Assembly (NCBI RefSeq): GCF_019263585.2
Contig: NZ_JADQDF010000001.1
Location: forward strand, 5,652,501-5,716,500
Direction: 5' to 3'
DNA length: 64,000 nt
Source of the DNA: Pseudonocardia oceani
GTDB lineage: Bacteria; Actinomycetota; Actinomycetes; Mycobacteriales; Pseudonocardiaceae
Part shown: positions 33,991 to 44,283 of the stretch, piece after piece
How the letters are laid out: each line of letters opens with the position of its first letter
Position numbering within the stretch: the first letter of the stretch is position 1
The notes under the pieces: model-generated
What the model was told of the DNA's origin: nothing
The model's input: the letters and a program-made list of their open reading frames with translations, nothing else
Databases searched by the model: none
Made by a program: the position numbers and the translations under genes

Positions 33991-35110
33991 TCAGCCGGTG
34001 ACCGCGACGCGCACCATGCCCGCGCCGAGCAGCGGTCCGTAGCGCGCCGCCGCGGCGGTGAGGGCGTCGCGGTCGGGCGCGTCGGCGAAGGGCCGGACGG
34101 TCAGCATGGCCTCCCCGTCCGCGACGGCGTGCTCCCACACCCCGGTACCACCCCGTCGACGACGAGCACCGGCGAGATCCACCCCGCCGTGCGCGACACC
34201 TCGGCGGTGCGGTCGGCGGGGACCGCGCGGGCGCGGTGGCTCAGCGGCGCGATCACCCACGGGTCGAATCCGGGCAGCAGCAGTGGGGCGTCGGCGGGGT
34301 CGGTGCCGCCGTCGGGCACCGCCGCCAGCTCGCCGAGGTCCTCGGCGCGGACGAGGAACCCCGGCTCCCCGTCGACGACGACCTCGGCCAGCGCGTCCGC
34401 GGCCGCCCGGACCGTCCGCCTCGCCGGCGCGGGCTGCTCGCCCCACCAGCGTGCGACGTCGGCCGCGGTGGCCGGGCCGTTCGCGGCCAGGAAGCGCAGC
34501 AGCACCGTCCGCTCGGCCGCGGCGGCCGGGGGAGGGTCGAGCGGGCGCCCGAGCCAGGCGGCGGGGAGACGAAGGTGACGGCGCCGTCGGCCGCGGGTCC
34601 CGAGCACAGCAGCCCCCGCGCCGCGGCCGGCTTGAGCAGCGCGCCCCAGCCCGTCGACAGCGGGCCGGCGATCGCGGGGTCGCCCAGGTGCGCGACGACG
34701 GCGTCGACGAGCCCGGCCCGGGTCAGCGGCACGTCGCCGAGGACCTCGCCGATCGCGTCGGTGACCGCGTGCAGCTGCGCGGCGGTGACGCCGTGCTCGC
34801 GCTCCCACGACGGCGGGAAGCGGCGCCGGGCGTCGCGGGCGGTCAGGGCGCCGACCCAGAGGTCGAGCTCGTCGGCCGGGAGCAGGTGCAGCGTGCCGCG
34901 GGCGGCCCAGGTGCGGACGAGCCGGCGCGCGGCCAGGTCGGCGTCGGGCGCGGTGCCGCAGCGGACGCCGCTGATCAGCGCGGCGCACGAGGCCACCTGC
35001 GCGTGGACGCCGCCGAGCGCCCGCGCCACCTCGACCGGCGTCGGGCCGGGGGAGAGCAGCAGCTGGCGCCGGGTCCGCCACCGGCGCACCTGCCGCCAGG
35101 TGAGCTTCAC
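33991..35110 (-). pseudogene. AlkZ-like winged-helix DNA glycosylase with two frameshifts
   Basis: From GTG 35110 (VKLTWRQVRRWRTRRQLLLS) a winged-helix protein of the DNA glycosylase AlkZ / HTH_42 type is readable: VARALGGVHAQVASCAALIS, RTWAARGTLHLLPADELDLW. The frame shifts near 34560; AAWLGRPLDPP to LLLPGFDPWVIAPLSHRAR then continues in a second frame. It shifts again near 34150, and WEHAVADGEAMLTVRPFADA to the stop at 33991 lies in the third. Each break needs one added base and falls in a C or G run. Either the gene is recently dead or there are two sequencing indels. It is coupled (GTGA) to the upstream methyltransferase gene. Confidence 0.75.
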
Positions 35111-35922
35111 GGCCGGGTGCACACGAAGATCGCCGTGCCGGGGAACAGCGCGCCGCGCAGCGGGCTCCACTGCCCCCACACGCGGTCTCGGCCCTCGGGC
35201 CACTCGGGCTCCACGACGTCGCGCAGCACCAGCCCGGCGGCGACGACGTCGCGTACGCGGTCGCCGATCGTGCGGTGGTGCTCGACGTAGGTGGCCGCGC
35301 CGCTGTCGTCGACCTCGACGTAGGGCGTGCGGTCGAAGTACGACTGGACGACGGTGAGGCCGTCGGGGCCGGGGTCGTCGGAGAACATCCAGCGCATCGG
35401 GTGGTTGACCGCGAACACCCACCGCCCGCCCGGGCGCAGGACGCGGGCGACCTCGCGCATCACCCGCTCCGGCTCCGCGACGAAGGGGACGCCCCCGAAC
35501 GCGGAGCAGGCGGCGTCGAAGGAGGCGTCGGCGAACGGCAGCCGCTCCGCGCCCGCCTGCACCAGCGGCACCGCCACGCCGGTGGACGCGCCGAGGGCCG
35601 CTGCGTGGCGCAGCATCGACGCGGACAGGTCCAGGGCGACGGCCCGCGCCCCCTGCGCGGCGAGCCAGCGCGCGCACGGCGCCGACCCGGAGCCGATCTC
35701 CAGCACGTCCTTCCCGGCGACGTCGCCGAGCAGCCCGGCGTCGGCCTCGCGCAGGCCCTCGGGACACCACACGAAGTCGACGTCGCCGATGTCGGAGGCG
35801 TGCTCGGCCAGGTAGTCGTCGGCGTCGGCGTCCCACCAGGCGCGGCTCGCGCGCTGCGACTCCGCCCCGTCGACGGCCCGTCGCGCGACCCCCGTGGTCC
35901 CCAGAAGCTCCTCGGCGCTCAC
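35107..35922 (-). CDS. Class I SAM-dependent methyltransferase upstream of rpsA
   Basis: A 271-residue methyltransferase. SAM motif I is KDVLEIGSGSAPCARWLAAQ; LPFADASFDAACSAFGGVPF and REVARVLRPGGRWVFAVNHP follow. The C-terminal segments SYFDRTPYVEVDDSGAATYV and EPEWPEGRDRVWGQWSPLRG are conserved in the actinobacterial group found next to rpsA. The substrate is unknown. It diverges from rpsA and its stop overlaps the AlkZ-like start. Confidence 0.87.
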   Translation of the reverse strand: MSAEELLGTTGVARRAVDGAESQRASRAWWDADADDYLAEHASDIGDVDFVWCPEGLREADAGLLGDVAGKDVLEIGSGSAPCARWLAAQGARAVALDLSASMLRHAAALGASTGVAVPLVQAGAERLPFADASFDAACSAFGGVPFVAEPERVMREVARVLRPGGRWVFAVNHPMRWMFSDDPGPDGLTVVQSYFDRTPYVEVDDSGAATYVEHHRTIGDRVRDVVAAGLVLRDVVEPEWPEGRDRVWGQWSPLRGALFPGTAIFVCTRP

Positions 35923-35958
35923 CGAACCATCGTCGCAGCTCGTGGCGCGCGACCCGCG

Positions 35959-35988
35959 TTGTGCCGTGGTTCACCCCCCGCGTAGCAT
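35959..35988 (+). promoter_or_regulatory. Probable rpsA promoter
   Basis: TTGTGC (35959-35964) and TAGCAT (35983-35988) are separated by 18 bp, close to a housekeeping sigma consensus. Transcription from about 35995 would leave a long (about 150-nt) untranslated leader before the rpsA ATG at 36144, possibly for autoregulation. Confidence 0.5.
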
Positions 35989-36143
35989 GGTGGGAGCACT
36001 GTGGTCAACGCCGCGGCGTCCGCGCCGGTGGTCCCTCCACGGGCTCCTCGCACCACCAGATCAAGGGTGACAGCACCACGTCACGAGCCGTACACCACCA
36101 GCCCAGCACCACGCCGACATCCATCACCGGAGCACCCCACTAC

Positions 36144-37649
36144 ATGTCCACCGACACCACCGCCGCGCCGACCTCCACGACCCCTCAGGTCGCCATCAAC
36201 GACATCGGGTCGGAGGAGGACTTCCTCGCAGCCATCGACAAGACGATCAAGTACTTCAACGATGGCGACATCGTCGAGGGCACGATCGTCAAGGTCGATC
36301 GTGACGAGGTCCTGCTCGACATCGGCTACAAGACCGAAGGGGTCATCCCTTCCCGCGAACTGTCCATCAAGCACGATGTGGACCCCGCCGAGGTCGTGTC
36401 TGTCGGTGAGTTCGTCGAGGCCCTGGTCCTCCAGAAGGAGGACAAGGAAGGCCGCCTGATCCTGTCCAAGAAGCGCGCGCAGTACGAGCGCGCCTGGGGC
36501 ACGATCGAGGCCCTCAAGGAGGCCGACGAGCCGGTCGAGGGCACCGTCATCGAGGTCGTCAAGGGTGGTCTCATCCTGGACATCGGCCTCCGCGGCTTCC
36601 TCCCGGCCTCGCTGGTCGAGATGCGCCGCGTGCGCGACCTGCAGCCCTACGTCGGCCGCAAGATCGAAGCGAAGATCATCGAGCTGGACAAGAACCGCAA
36701 CAACGTGGTCCTGTCCCGGCGCGCGTGGCTCGAGCAGACCCAGTCCGAGGTCCGCAGCGAGTTCCTCAACCAGCTGGCCCGCGGCCAGGTGCGCAAGGGC
36801 GTCGTGTCCTCGGTGGTCAACTTCGGTGCGTTCGTCGACCTCGGTGGTGTCGACGGTCTGGTGCACGTCTCCGAGCTGTCCTGGAAGCACATCGACCACC
36901 CCTCCGAGGTGGTGGAGGTCGGCCAGGAGGTCACCGTCGAGGTCCTCGACGTCGACCTCGACCGCGAGCGCGTCTCGCTGTCGCTCAAGGCCACGCAGGA
37001 AGACCCGTGGCGCCTGTACGCCCGCACCCACGCGATCGGCCAGATCGTGCCGGGCAAGGTCACCAAGCTCGTCCCGTTCGGTGCGTTCGTGCGCGTCGAG
37101 GAGGGCATCGAGGGCCTGGTCCACATCTCCGAGCTGGCCGAGCGCCACGTGGAGATCCCGGAGCAGGTCGTCCAGGTCGGCGACGACGCCATGGTCAAGG
37201 TCATCGACATCGACCTCGACCGGCGCCGCATCTCGCTCTCGCTCAAGCAGGCCAACGAGGGCATGACGGCCGAGACCGAGTTCGACCCCACGCGCTACGG
37301 CATGGCGGCGGAGTACGACGACCAGGGGAACTACATCTACCCCGAGGGCTTCGACGTCGAGTCCGGCGACTGGCAGGAGGGCTTCGAGGCCCAGCGCGAG
37401 GCGTGGGAGAAGGAGTACGCGGAGGCCCACGTCCGCTACGAGCAGCACATCGCCCAGATCAAGAAGTCGGCCGAGGCCGAGGCCGAGGCGGCAGCCGACG
37501 GCGGTGGCACCAGCTACTCGTCCGACACGGCCGACGCCGAGGCCGGCACGGGCGGCGGCGGCGGCGGCGCGCCGGCGCAGTCCGGCGGCTCGCTGGCCAG
37601 CGACGAGCAGCTCGCGGCCCTGCGCGAGAAGCTGTCGGGCGGCGCCTGA
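36144..37649 (+). CDS. rpsA: 30S ribosomal protein S1
   Basis: A 501-residue S1 protein with four OB-fold S1 repeats: about residues 38-107 (GDIVEGTIVKVDRDEVLLDI), 123-192 (EGTVIEVVKGGLILDIGLRG), 208-278 (VRKGVVSSVVNFGAFVDLGG) and 293-365 (VPGKVTKLVPFGAFVRVEEG). The C-terminal about 120 residues are acidic and end with Gly/Ala-rich low complexity (GTGGGGGGAP) and LASDEQLAALREKLSGG, as in other actinobacterial S1 proteins. Start ATG 36144 (MSTDTTAAPTSTT). A perfect terminator follows. Position next to coaE is conserved. Confidence 0.97.
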   Translation: MSTDTTAAPTSTTPQVAINDIGSEEDFLAAIDKTIKYFNDGDIVEGTIVKVDRDEVLLDIGYKTEGVIPSRELSIKHDVDPAEVVSVGEFVEALVLQKEDKEGRLILSKKRAQYERAWGTIEALKEADEPVEGTVIEVVKGGLILDIGLRGFLPASLVEMRRVRDLQPYVGRKIEAKIIELDKNRNNVVLSRRAWLEQTQSEVRSEFLNQLARGQVRKGVVSSVVNFGAFVDLGGVDGLVHVSELSWKHIDHPSEVVEVGQEVTVEVLDVDLDRERVSLSLKATQEDPWRLYARTHAIGQIVPGKVTKLVPFGAFVRVEEGIEGLVHISELAERHVEIPEQVVQVGDDAMVKVIDIDLDRRRISLSLKQANEGMTAETEFDPTRYGMAAEYDDQGNYIYPEGFDVESGDWQEGFEAQREAWEKEYAEAHVRYEQHIAQIKKSAEAEAEAAADGGGTSYSSDTADAEAGTGGGGGGAPAQSGGSLASDEQLAALREKLSGGA

Positions 37650-37666
37650 TCGGCCAGCAGCACACC

Positions 37667-37706
37667 GGGACGGCCCCGGCGACCACACGGTCGCCGGGGC
37701 CGTCCC
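37667..37706 (+). terminator. rpsA terminator
   Basis: A perfect 18-bp stem (gggacggccccggcgacc and complement) with a 4-nt acac loop, then cgtt. It ends 57 bases after the rpsA stop. Confidence 0.85.
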
Positions 37707-37792
37707 CGTTCGTCGCCCTCCGTCCGGTCACGGTTGCGCTGCGTTCCCCGGACGCGCCGCTCCGGACGCCACCCGATCGACCCGGACCGCAC

Positions 37793-37798
37793 TACCCT
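37793..37798 (+). promoter_or_regulatory. TANNNT -10 box for the lipoprotein gene
   Basis: TACCCT seven bases before GTG 37806. It supports that start codon and a leaderless transcript. Confidence 0.55.
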
Positions 37799-37805
37799 TG
37801 AACCC

Positions 37806-38492
37806 GTGGGTGGGGGAACACGGGCGGGTGCGGTACGGCTCCTGGTGGTGCTGATGGGGCTGGCGGCGGCGGCGGGATGCGCCAGGGTCGACGTCGAGAC
37901 GACGGCGGTGCCCACGTTCGCCGCGGCCACCGGCACGGCCTCGGGCGAGCCGGGGGAGGCCGACCGCAACGGAGCCCTGCCCACCGAGTGTGGCGAGCTC
38001 CTGGCCGCCGCCGACCTCGGGGCCCTGCTGGGCCTCCCGCTCGACAGCGTCACCGTCCGCACGACGATCGGCGTCCCCGAGCCGTCGGTCGGGCGCACCG
38101 AGCGCGTGGCCTGCCGCTACTCCGGCACCGGGTCGGCCCGCGGCACCCTGCTCGACATCAACACCGCCCGCTACACCGACGCCGCCGCGGCGGCCGCGCA
38201 GTGGGAGAAGAACACCGGCGTGGAGGACGGCGACCGCCGCGATCTCGCCATCGGCGCCGCGCCCGCCGTGCTGTTCGACCGGTCGCGCGAGTCGGTCCTC
38301 ATGGTCACGTTCGACGACGACACGCTCACCTTCGTCCTGCCCGAGGGCCCGCGGCCGGGCGACCGCCCCCGCGGTGACGTCCTCGTCGACCTCGCGCTGC
38401 GCGTGCTGCCGGTCGTCGGCCCGCCGCGCCCCGCCGAGCCGGTGGTCCCGTCGCCGACCCCGACCGAGGGCCCCGCGGTCGCCGCCGGATAG
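37806..38492 (+). CDS. Putative DUF3558-like lipoprotein
   Basis: A 228-residue secreted lipoprotein. The signal LLVVLMGLAAAAGCARV has a lipobox ending at Cys about residue 25. The mature protein has LPTECGELLAAADLGALLGL and ERVACRYSGTG, two Cys placed as in the DUF3558 family of actinobacterial lipoproteins, then a Pro-rich C-terminus. Function unknown. GTG 37806 is set by the promoter box. Confidence 0.72.
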   Translation: MGGGTRAGAVRLLVVLMGLAAAAGCARVDVETTAVPTFAAATGTASGEPGEADRNGALPTECGELLAAADLGALLGLPLDSVTVRTTIGVPEPSVGRTERVACRYSGTGSARGTLLDINTARYTDAAAAAAQWEKNTGVEDGDRRDLAIGAAPAVLFDRSRESVLMVTFDDDTLTFVLPEGPRPGDRPRGDVLVDLALRVLPVVGPPRPAEPVVPSPTPTEGPAVAAG

Positions 38493-38502
38493 CGCCATCC
38501 CC

Positions 38503-38508
38503 TAGCGT
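38503..38508 (+). promoter_or_regulatory. TANNNT -10 box for coaE
   Basis: TAGCGT seven bases before ATG 38516. It argues for that start over the GTG three codons upstream, which would sit inside the box. Confidence 0.6.
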
Positions 38509-38515
38509 GCGGCGC

Positions 38516-39697
38516 ATGCTGCGCGTGGGGCTGACCGGCGGGATCGGATCGGGCAAGTCGACGGTCGCGCGGCGGCTCGTCGCCCGAGGTGCGGTCCTCG
38601 TCGACTCCGACGTGCTGGCCCGCGAGGTCGTCGCCGCCGGCACCGACGGCCTGGCCGAGATCGTCGCGGCCTTCGGCGAGGACGTCCTCGGCCCGGACGG
38701 TGGGCTCGACCGGCCGGCGCTGGCGTCCGTCGTGTTCGGTGACGCCGACGCCCGCGCCCGGCTCAACGCGATCGTGCACCCGCGTGTGCGGGCCGCGTCC
38801 GACGCGCTGATCGCCGCGGCCCCGGCCGACGCCGTGGTCGTGCAGGACGTCCCACTGCTCGTCGAGGGCGGGATGGCGCCGCACTTCCCGCTGGTCGTCG
38901 TCGTGCACACCGAGGCGGAGGAGCGCGTGCGGCGGCTCGTGGAGCAGCGGGGGATGCCCGAGGCCGACGCGCGCTCGCGGATCGCCGCCCAGGTCGACGA
39001 CGACGCCCGGCGCGCCGCCGCCGACGTGTGGCTCGACAACTCCGGCGCCCCGGACGCGCTCGTGGCCGTGGTCGACGCCCTGTGGGACGAGCGGCTGGTG
39101 CCGTTCGAGTCGAACCTGCGCCGCGGCGAGGCCGTCCGCACGACGGAGGCGGTTCTCGTCGACCCCGACCCGGACTGGCCGGCGCACGCCGCGCGCCTCG
39201 CGGCGCGGGTCTCGGCTGCCGCGGGCGGGCGTGAGGTCGCGCACACCGGCTCGACCGCCGTGCCCGGCCTGCCGGCCGACGACGTGATCGACCTGCAGCT
39301 CGCCGTCCGGTCCCTCGACGAGGTGGCGGGCTTCCGCGCCGCGCTCGAGGCCGTCGGCTTCCCGTGGCGGCCCGAGATCGACCACGACGACCCCGAACCG
39401 CCCGGCCCAGTCCGGCCCAAGCTCTGCCACGGCACCGCCGATCCCGGCCGCCGCGCGCACCTGCACATCCGTGAGATCGGCTCACCCGGTTGGCGGTACG
39501 CGCTGCTGTTCCGTGACTGGCTCTGCGTCGATCGTGGGGCCCGCGAGGAGTACCTCGCGGTCAAGCGGCGGGCCGTCGCGGAGTCGGGCGGCGACCCGCT
39601 GCGCTACGGCGACCTCAAGGAACCCTGGTTCGACGGGGCCGCCGACCGCGCGGAGGCCTGGGCCGTATCGTCGGGGTGGGTTCCCTCGTTGGCCTGA
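38516..39697 (+). CDS. coaE: Dephospho-CoA kinase fused to a GrpB domain
   Basis: A 393-residue protein. Residues 1-195 are dephospho-CoA kinase, the last step of CoA synthesis: MLRVGLTGGIGSGKSTVARR (P-loop), VLVDSDVLAREVV, AIVHPRVRAASDALI, VVQDVPLLVEGGMAPHF. Residues about 210-375 form a GrpB/UPF0157 nucleotidyltransferase-like domain (ARVSAAAGGREVAHTGSTAV PGLPADDVIDLQLAV, HLHIREIGSPGW, RDWLCVDRGAREEYLAVKRR). This fusion is typical of actinobacteria and mycobacterial CoaE, where the C-terminal domain is reported to aid folding. ATG 38516 is set by the promoter box. Confidence 0.95.
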   Translation: MLRVGLTGGIGSGKSTVARRLVARGAVLVDSDVLAREVVAAGTDGLAEIVAAFGEDVLGPDGGLDRPALASVVFGDADARARLNAIVHPRVRAASDALIAAAPADAVVVQDVPLLVEGGMAPHFPLVVVVHTEAEERVRRLVEQRGMPEADARSRIAAQVDDDARRAAADVWLDNSGAPDALVAVVDALWDERLVPFESNLRRGEAVRTTEAVLVDPDPDWPAHAARLAARVSAAAGGREVAHTGSTAVPGLPADDVIDLQLAVRSLDEVAGFRAALEAVGFPWRPEIDHDDPEPPGPVRPKLCHGTADPGRRAHLHIREIGSPGWRYALLFRDWLCVDRGAREEYLAVKRRAVAESGGDPLRYGDLKEPWFDGAADRAEAWAVSSGWVPSLA

Positions 39698-39785
39698 GTG
39701 GAGATGACCCGCCGGTAACGGAGCGCGACCGCTCCACGATGGAGTGACAGAGGGCCGGACAGGACGAACGGGACGGGGAGTCGAT

Positions 39786-40814
39786 GTGAGCGCGCAGGTC
39801 GAGCACCGCGCGGACGGGACCGACGGCGAGCAGGGTCTCCAGGAGGAGCCGCACGCCCAGGGCCCGCGCGTGGACGAGCCCGCCGCCGACGACTCCGGCA
39901 GCACCCGCGAGGCCGGCAGCGCCCCTGAGGCCGGCGCCCCTGAGGCCGACGCCCCTGAGGCCGACGGCGAGCCCGCGAGCGGGCCCGTCGAGGCCCCCAC
40001 CACCGTCGCCGAGGCGCCCACGACCTCCGTCGGGTCCGGCGAGGCCGCCACCGCCTACGCCCCGACCGCCTACGCCGCCCCTGTCTCCGGCGGGTCCCCG
40101 GTCGCCGATCCGTATGCGCCGACCGCGTACGCCCCGGGGCCGGTGAACGCGGCGCCGTCCACCCCTGCGCCGTCCACCCCCGGGCCGTCAACCCCTGCGC
40201 CCTACCAGCCCTACGCCCCGGCGTCCGGCGGGTCGGCGCCGGTCGTGGTGCAGGACGCCCCCGCGCCGTCCCCGGCCTCGCTGCGCATCGACTTCGGCGC
40301 GCACATGGAGGCCAACTACCAGCGCCTCGTCGCCCAGCTCTACGCGATCACGCTCGACGCGGGCGAGGCGCACGACGTCGTCCAGGACGCGTACTCGCGG
40401 GCCTGGCGCAAGTGGTCCGAGATCCGCGTCGGCCCCGACCCCACCGGGTGGATCCGCCGCGTCGCCGTCCGCTCCACGCAGCGGGGCTGGCGCCGGGTCC
40501 TGGAGCGCGTCGGGCTCACCCGCACGCAGCCCGTCGGCGACGGCGACGCCCGCACCGCGGCCCTGCTCGGCGCCCTCGGGCGCCTGAACATCGCCGAGCG
40601 CCGCGCGGTCGTGCTGTTCCACATGGTCGGCATGTCCCGGCGCGACATCGCGTCCCTCGAGCAGGTCCCCGCGGAGACCGTCCGCGACCGCCTCCGGCGC
40701 GCCCACCAGGTGGTGTCCGAAGGCATGGCCGACGAGCTGCCGAGCGTGCTCGGCGTCGCCCCGGCCTACGACGACCCCTACACGCCCCACGCGGGTGCGG
40801 AGAGGCAGTACTGA
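39786..40814 (+). CDS. ECF sigma factor with long low-complexity N-terminus
   Basis: A 342-residue protein. Residues 1-170 are Pro/Ala/Glu/Thr-rich low complexity with short repeats (EAGAPEADAPEAD, YAPTAY twice, PSTP three times). The rest is an ECF sigma factor: region 2 FGAHMEANYQRLVAQLYAIT, EAHDVVQDAYSRAWRKWSEI and TGWIRRVAVRST; region 4 NIAERRAVVLFHMVGMSRRD, IASLEQVPAETVRDRLRRAH. Start GTG 39786 after ggggag. The TGATG overlap with the next gene indicates co-translation of a membrane partner. Confidence 0.82.
   Translation: MSAQVEHRADGTDGEQGLQEEPHAQGPRVDEPAADDSGSTREAGSAPEAGAPEADAPEADGEPASGPVEAPTTVAEAPTTSVGSGEAATAYAPTAYAAPVSGGSPVADPYAPTAYAPGPVNAAPSTPAPSTPGPSTPAPYQPYAPASGGSAPVVVQDAPAPSPASLRIDFGAHMEANYQRLVAQLYAITLDAGEAHDVVQDAYSRAWRKWSEIRVGPDPTGWIRRVAVRSTQRGWRRVLERVGLTRTQPVGDGDARTAALLGALGRLNIAERRAVVLFHMVGMSRRDIASLEQVPAETVRDRLRRAHQVVSEGMADELPSVLGVAPAYDDPYTPHAGAERQY
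39921..39965 (+). repeat. Three-copy 15-bp tandem repeat inside the ECF sigma gene
   Basis: The unit gcccctgaggccgac occurs at 39921, 39936 and 39951 with one variable base, encoding APEA(D/G) units. A second 15-bp array (gcgccgtccacccct) follows near 40151-40200 and encodes APSTP units. Both keep the reading frame. Confidence 0.7.
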
Positions 40815-41476
40815 TGGACGCCCTGACCCGGGTCACCGACGAGTTCCGCCGGCTCGACGACGAGCTGTCGGCGGCCGTCACGCTGCCGCTGGTCGACGAC
40901 GTCATCCGGCACGCCGGTTCGACCAACCGGGCCAGCACCGCCGCCGCCGTCGCCGTCATCGCGGTGGGCGCGCTCGGCGGCGTCACCGCCGTCACGCAGA
41001 TCGGGAGCGCGCCGGCCACGGCCCAGGTCGCCCCGGCCGCGTCCGCGAGCGGCGAGGCCGTCCCGGTCCTGCCGGAGTCGACCACCGCCACCACTACCGT
41101 CGTGCCGCCGCCGTCCTCGGAGGAGACAGCCTCCGAGGAGGAGACCGAGCGGTCGTCGGCGACCACCCGCCGCCAGACGCGCGAGCGCACTGCCGCTCCG
41201 GCCCCGGCCACGACGGTCGCTCCGCCGCCTCCCGTCGTGGTGGCACCGCCGCCGCCCGTGGTGACCACCACGCGTCCGCCGGTGACCACGACGCAGCCGA
41301 ACAACGAGGGGACGCCGGACCCGAGGCCGACGACGACGCCGCCGACGGAGGAGCCGGAGGAGACCACCACCAGCTCGATGCCGCCGGTGACCACGACGAC
41401 CGACTCCGAGCCCACCACCGAGTCCGGCACCGTCTCTCCCGGCAGCCAGGCCGGCTCCCGCGCCGGGGTCAGCTGA
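40814..41476 (+). CDS. Single-pass membrane protein with Thr/Pro-rich extracytoplasmic tail
   Basis: A 220-residue protein overlapping the sigma gene stop (TGATG). The first 45 residues are cytoplasmic and helical (MDALTRVTDEFRRLDDELSA), then one membrane helix (ASTAAAVAVIAVGALGGVTA). About 140 residues of Thr/Pro/Ser/Glu low complexity follow (APPPPVVTTTRPPVTTTQPN). The topology and coupling suggest an anti-sigma-like or envelope-sensing partner, but no known anti-sigma motif is seen. The tail resembles a cell-wall spacer and a likely mannosylation target. Confidence 0.72.
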   Translation: MDALTRVTDEFRRLDDELSAAVTLPLVDDVIRHAGSTNRASTAAAVAVIAVGALGGVTAVTQIGSAPATAQVAPAASASGEAVPVLPESTTATTTVVPPPSSEETASEEETERSSATTRRQTRERTAAPAPATTVAPPPPVVVAPPPPVVTTTRPPVTTTQPNNEGTPDPRPTTTPPTEEPEETTTSSMPPVTTTTDSEPTTESGTVSPGSQAGSRAGVS

Positions 41477-42002
41477 CCCCGGCCCACCCCGGGCGGGGCC
41501 GCTCCCGCCAGGTCAGCGCGACACCGAGGCTCCCGAGCCACGCGTCGAGGTCGTGCCCGTGCGCGGCCAGGCCGTCGACCGCGCGGTGCGTCCGGTGCAT
41601 CGCCGTCTCCGCCGCCCCCGGGTCGAGCACCCCGCAGGCCACCGCGCCGACGAACTCGTCGACGTCGATCACGGTCGAGTCGAGCCCGTTGCGGACCACG
41701 ATGTCGAGGTAGTGGTCGGTGAGCAGCCACCGGTCGCCGTCGCGCACGACGTCGCACACGTCGAGGTAGAAGTCCTGGTCGCGCTCGTGGCCGGGGTTCC
41801 ACCACCAGTCGGTCACGGCCAGCCCGAGGTCGGGCAGCAGCCACGTCTGCATCCAGTGCGCCGTGGGGCGGGCCACCATCGCGCGGCTCATGTACAGCCC
41901 GAACGGCGTCTCGCGGTACTCGTCCACCTCCCGCACGTGGCCCTTGGTGTCGACGTTGAGCCGGGCGGGGACGTCGAAGGTCGCGGTCTTCGGCGGATGC
42001 AC
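41469..42002 (-). CDS. DUF402 domain protein
   Basis: A 177-residue protein from GTG 42002 (VHPPKTATFDVPARLNVDTK). The DUF402 core appears as GLAVTDWWWNPGHERDQDFY, LDVCDVVRDGDRWLLTDHYL and DIVVRNGLDSTVIDVDEFVG. The acidic residues match the metal-binding Asp/Glu of nucleoside-diphosphatase-like DUF402 proteins. It sits divergent from uvrB, as in many actinobacteria, and overlaps the convergent membrane protein gene by 8 bp. Confidence 0.85.
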   Translation of the reverse strand: MHPPKTATFDVPARLNVDTKGHVREVDEYRETPFGLYMSRAMVARPTAHWMQTWLLPDLGLAVTDWWWNPGHERDQDFYLDVCDVVRDGDRWLLTDHYLDIVVRNGLDSTVIDVDEFVGAVACGVLDPGAAETAMHRTHRAVDGLAAHGHDLDAWLGSLGVALTWRERPRPGWAGVS

Positions 42003-42059
42003 GGGCCCGATGCTGTCAGAAGCGGGCCGCCGTCGGCGGAAACTGTCGGTGGGGGCTCG

Positions 42060-42065
42060 TACCCT
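42060..42065 (+). promoter_or_regulatory. TANNNT -10 box for uvrB
   Basis: TACCCT seven bases before GTG 42073, a leaderless arrangement that sets the uvrB start. Confidence 0.55.
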
Positions 42066-42072
42066 GGGGGAC

Positions 42073-44275
<2,203 letters not shown>

Positions 44276-44283
<8 letters not shown>

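Noticed and set aside
35989..36143. Riboswitch in the rpsA leader
   Set aside because: The leader is long, but no known riboswitch core or clear terminator/anti-terminator pair could be recognised by eye.
38507..38515. Three-codon-longer coaE start at GTG 38507
   Set aside because: It overlaps the TAGCGT box. The ATG at 38516 starts exactly with the conserved MLRVGLTGGIGSGKS.
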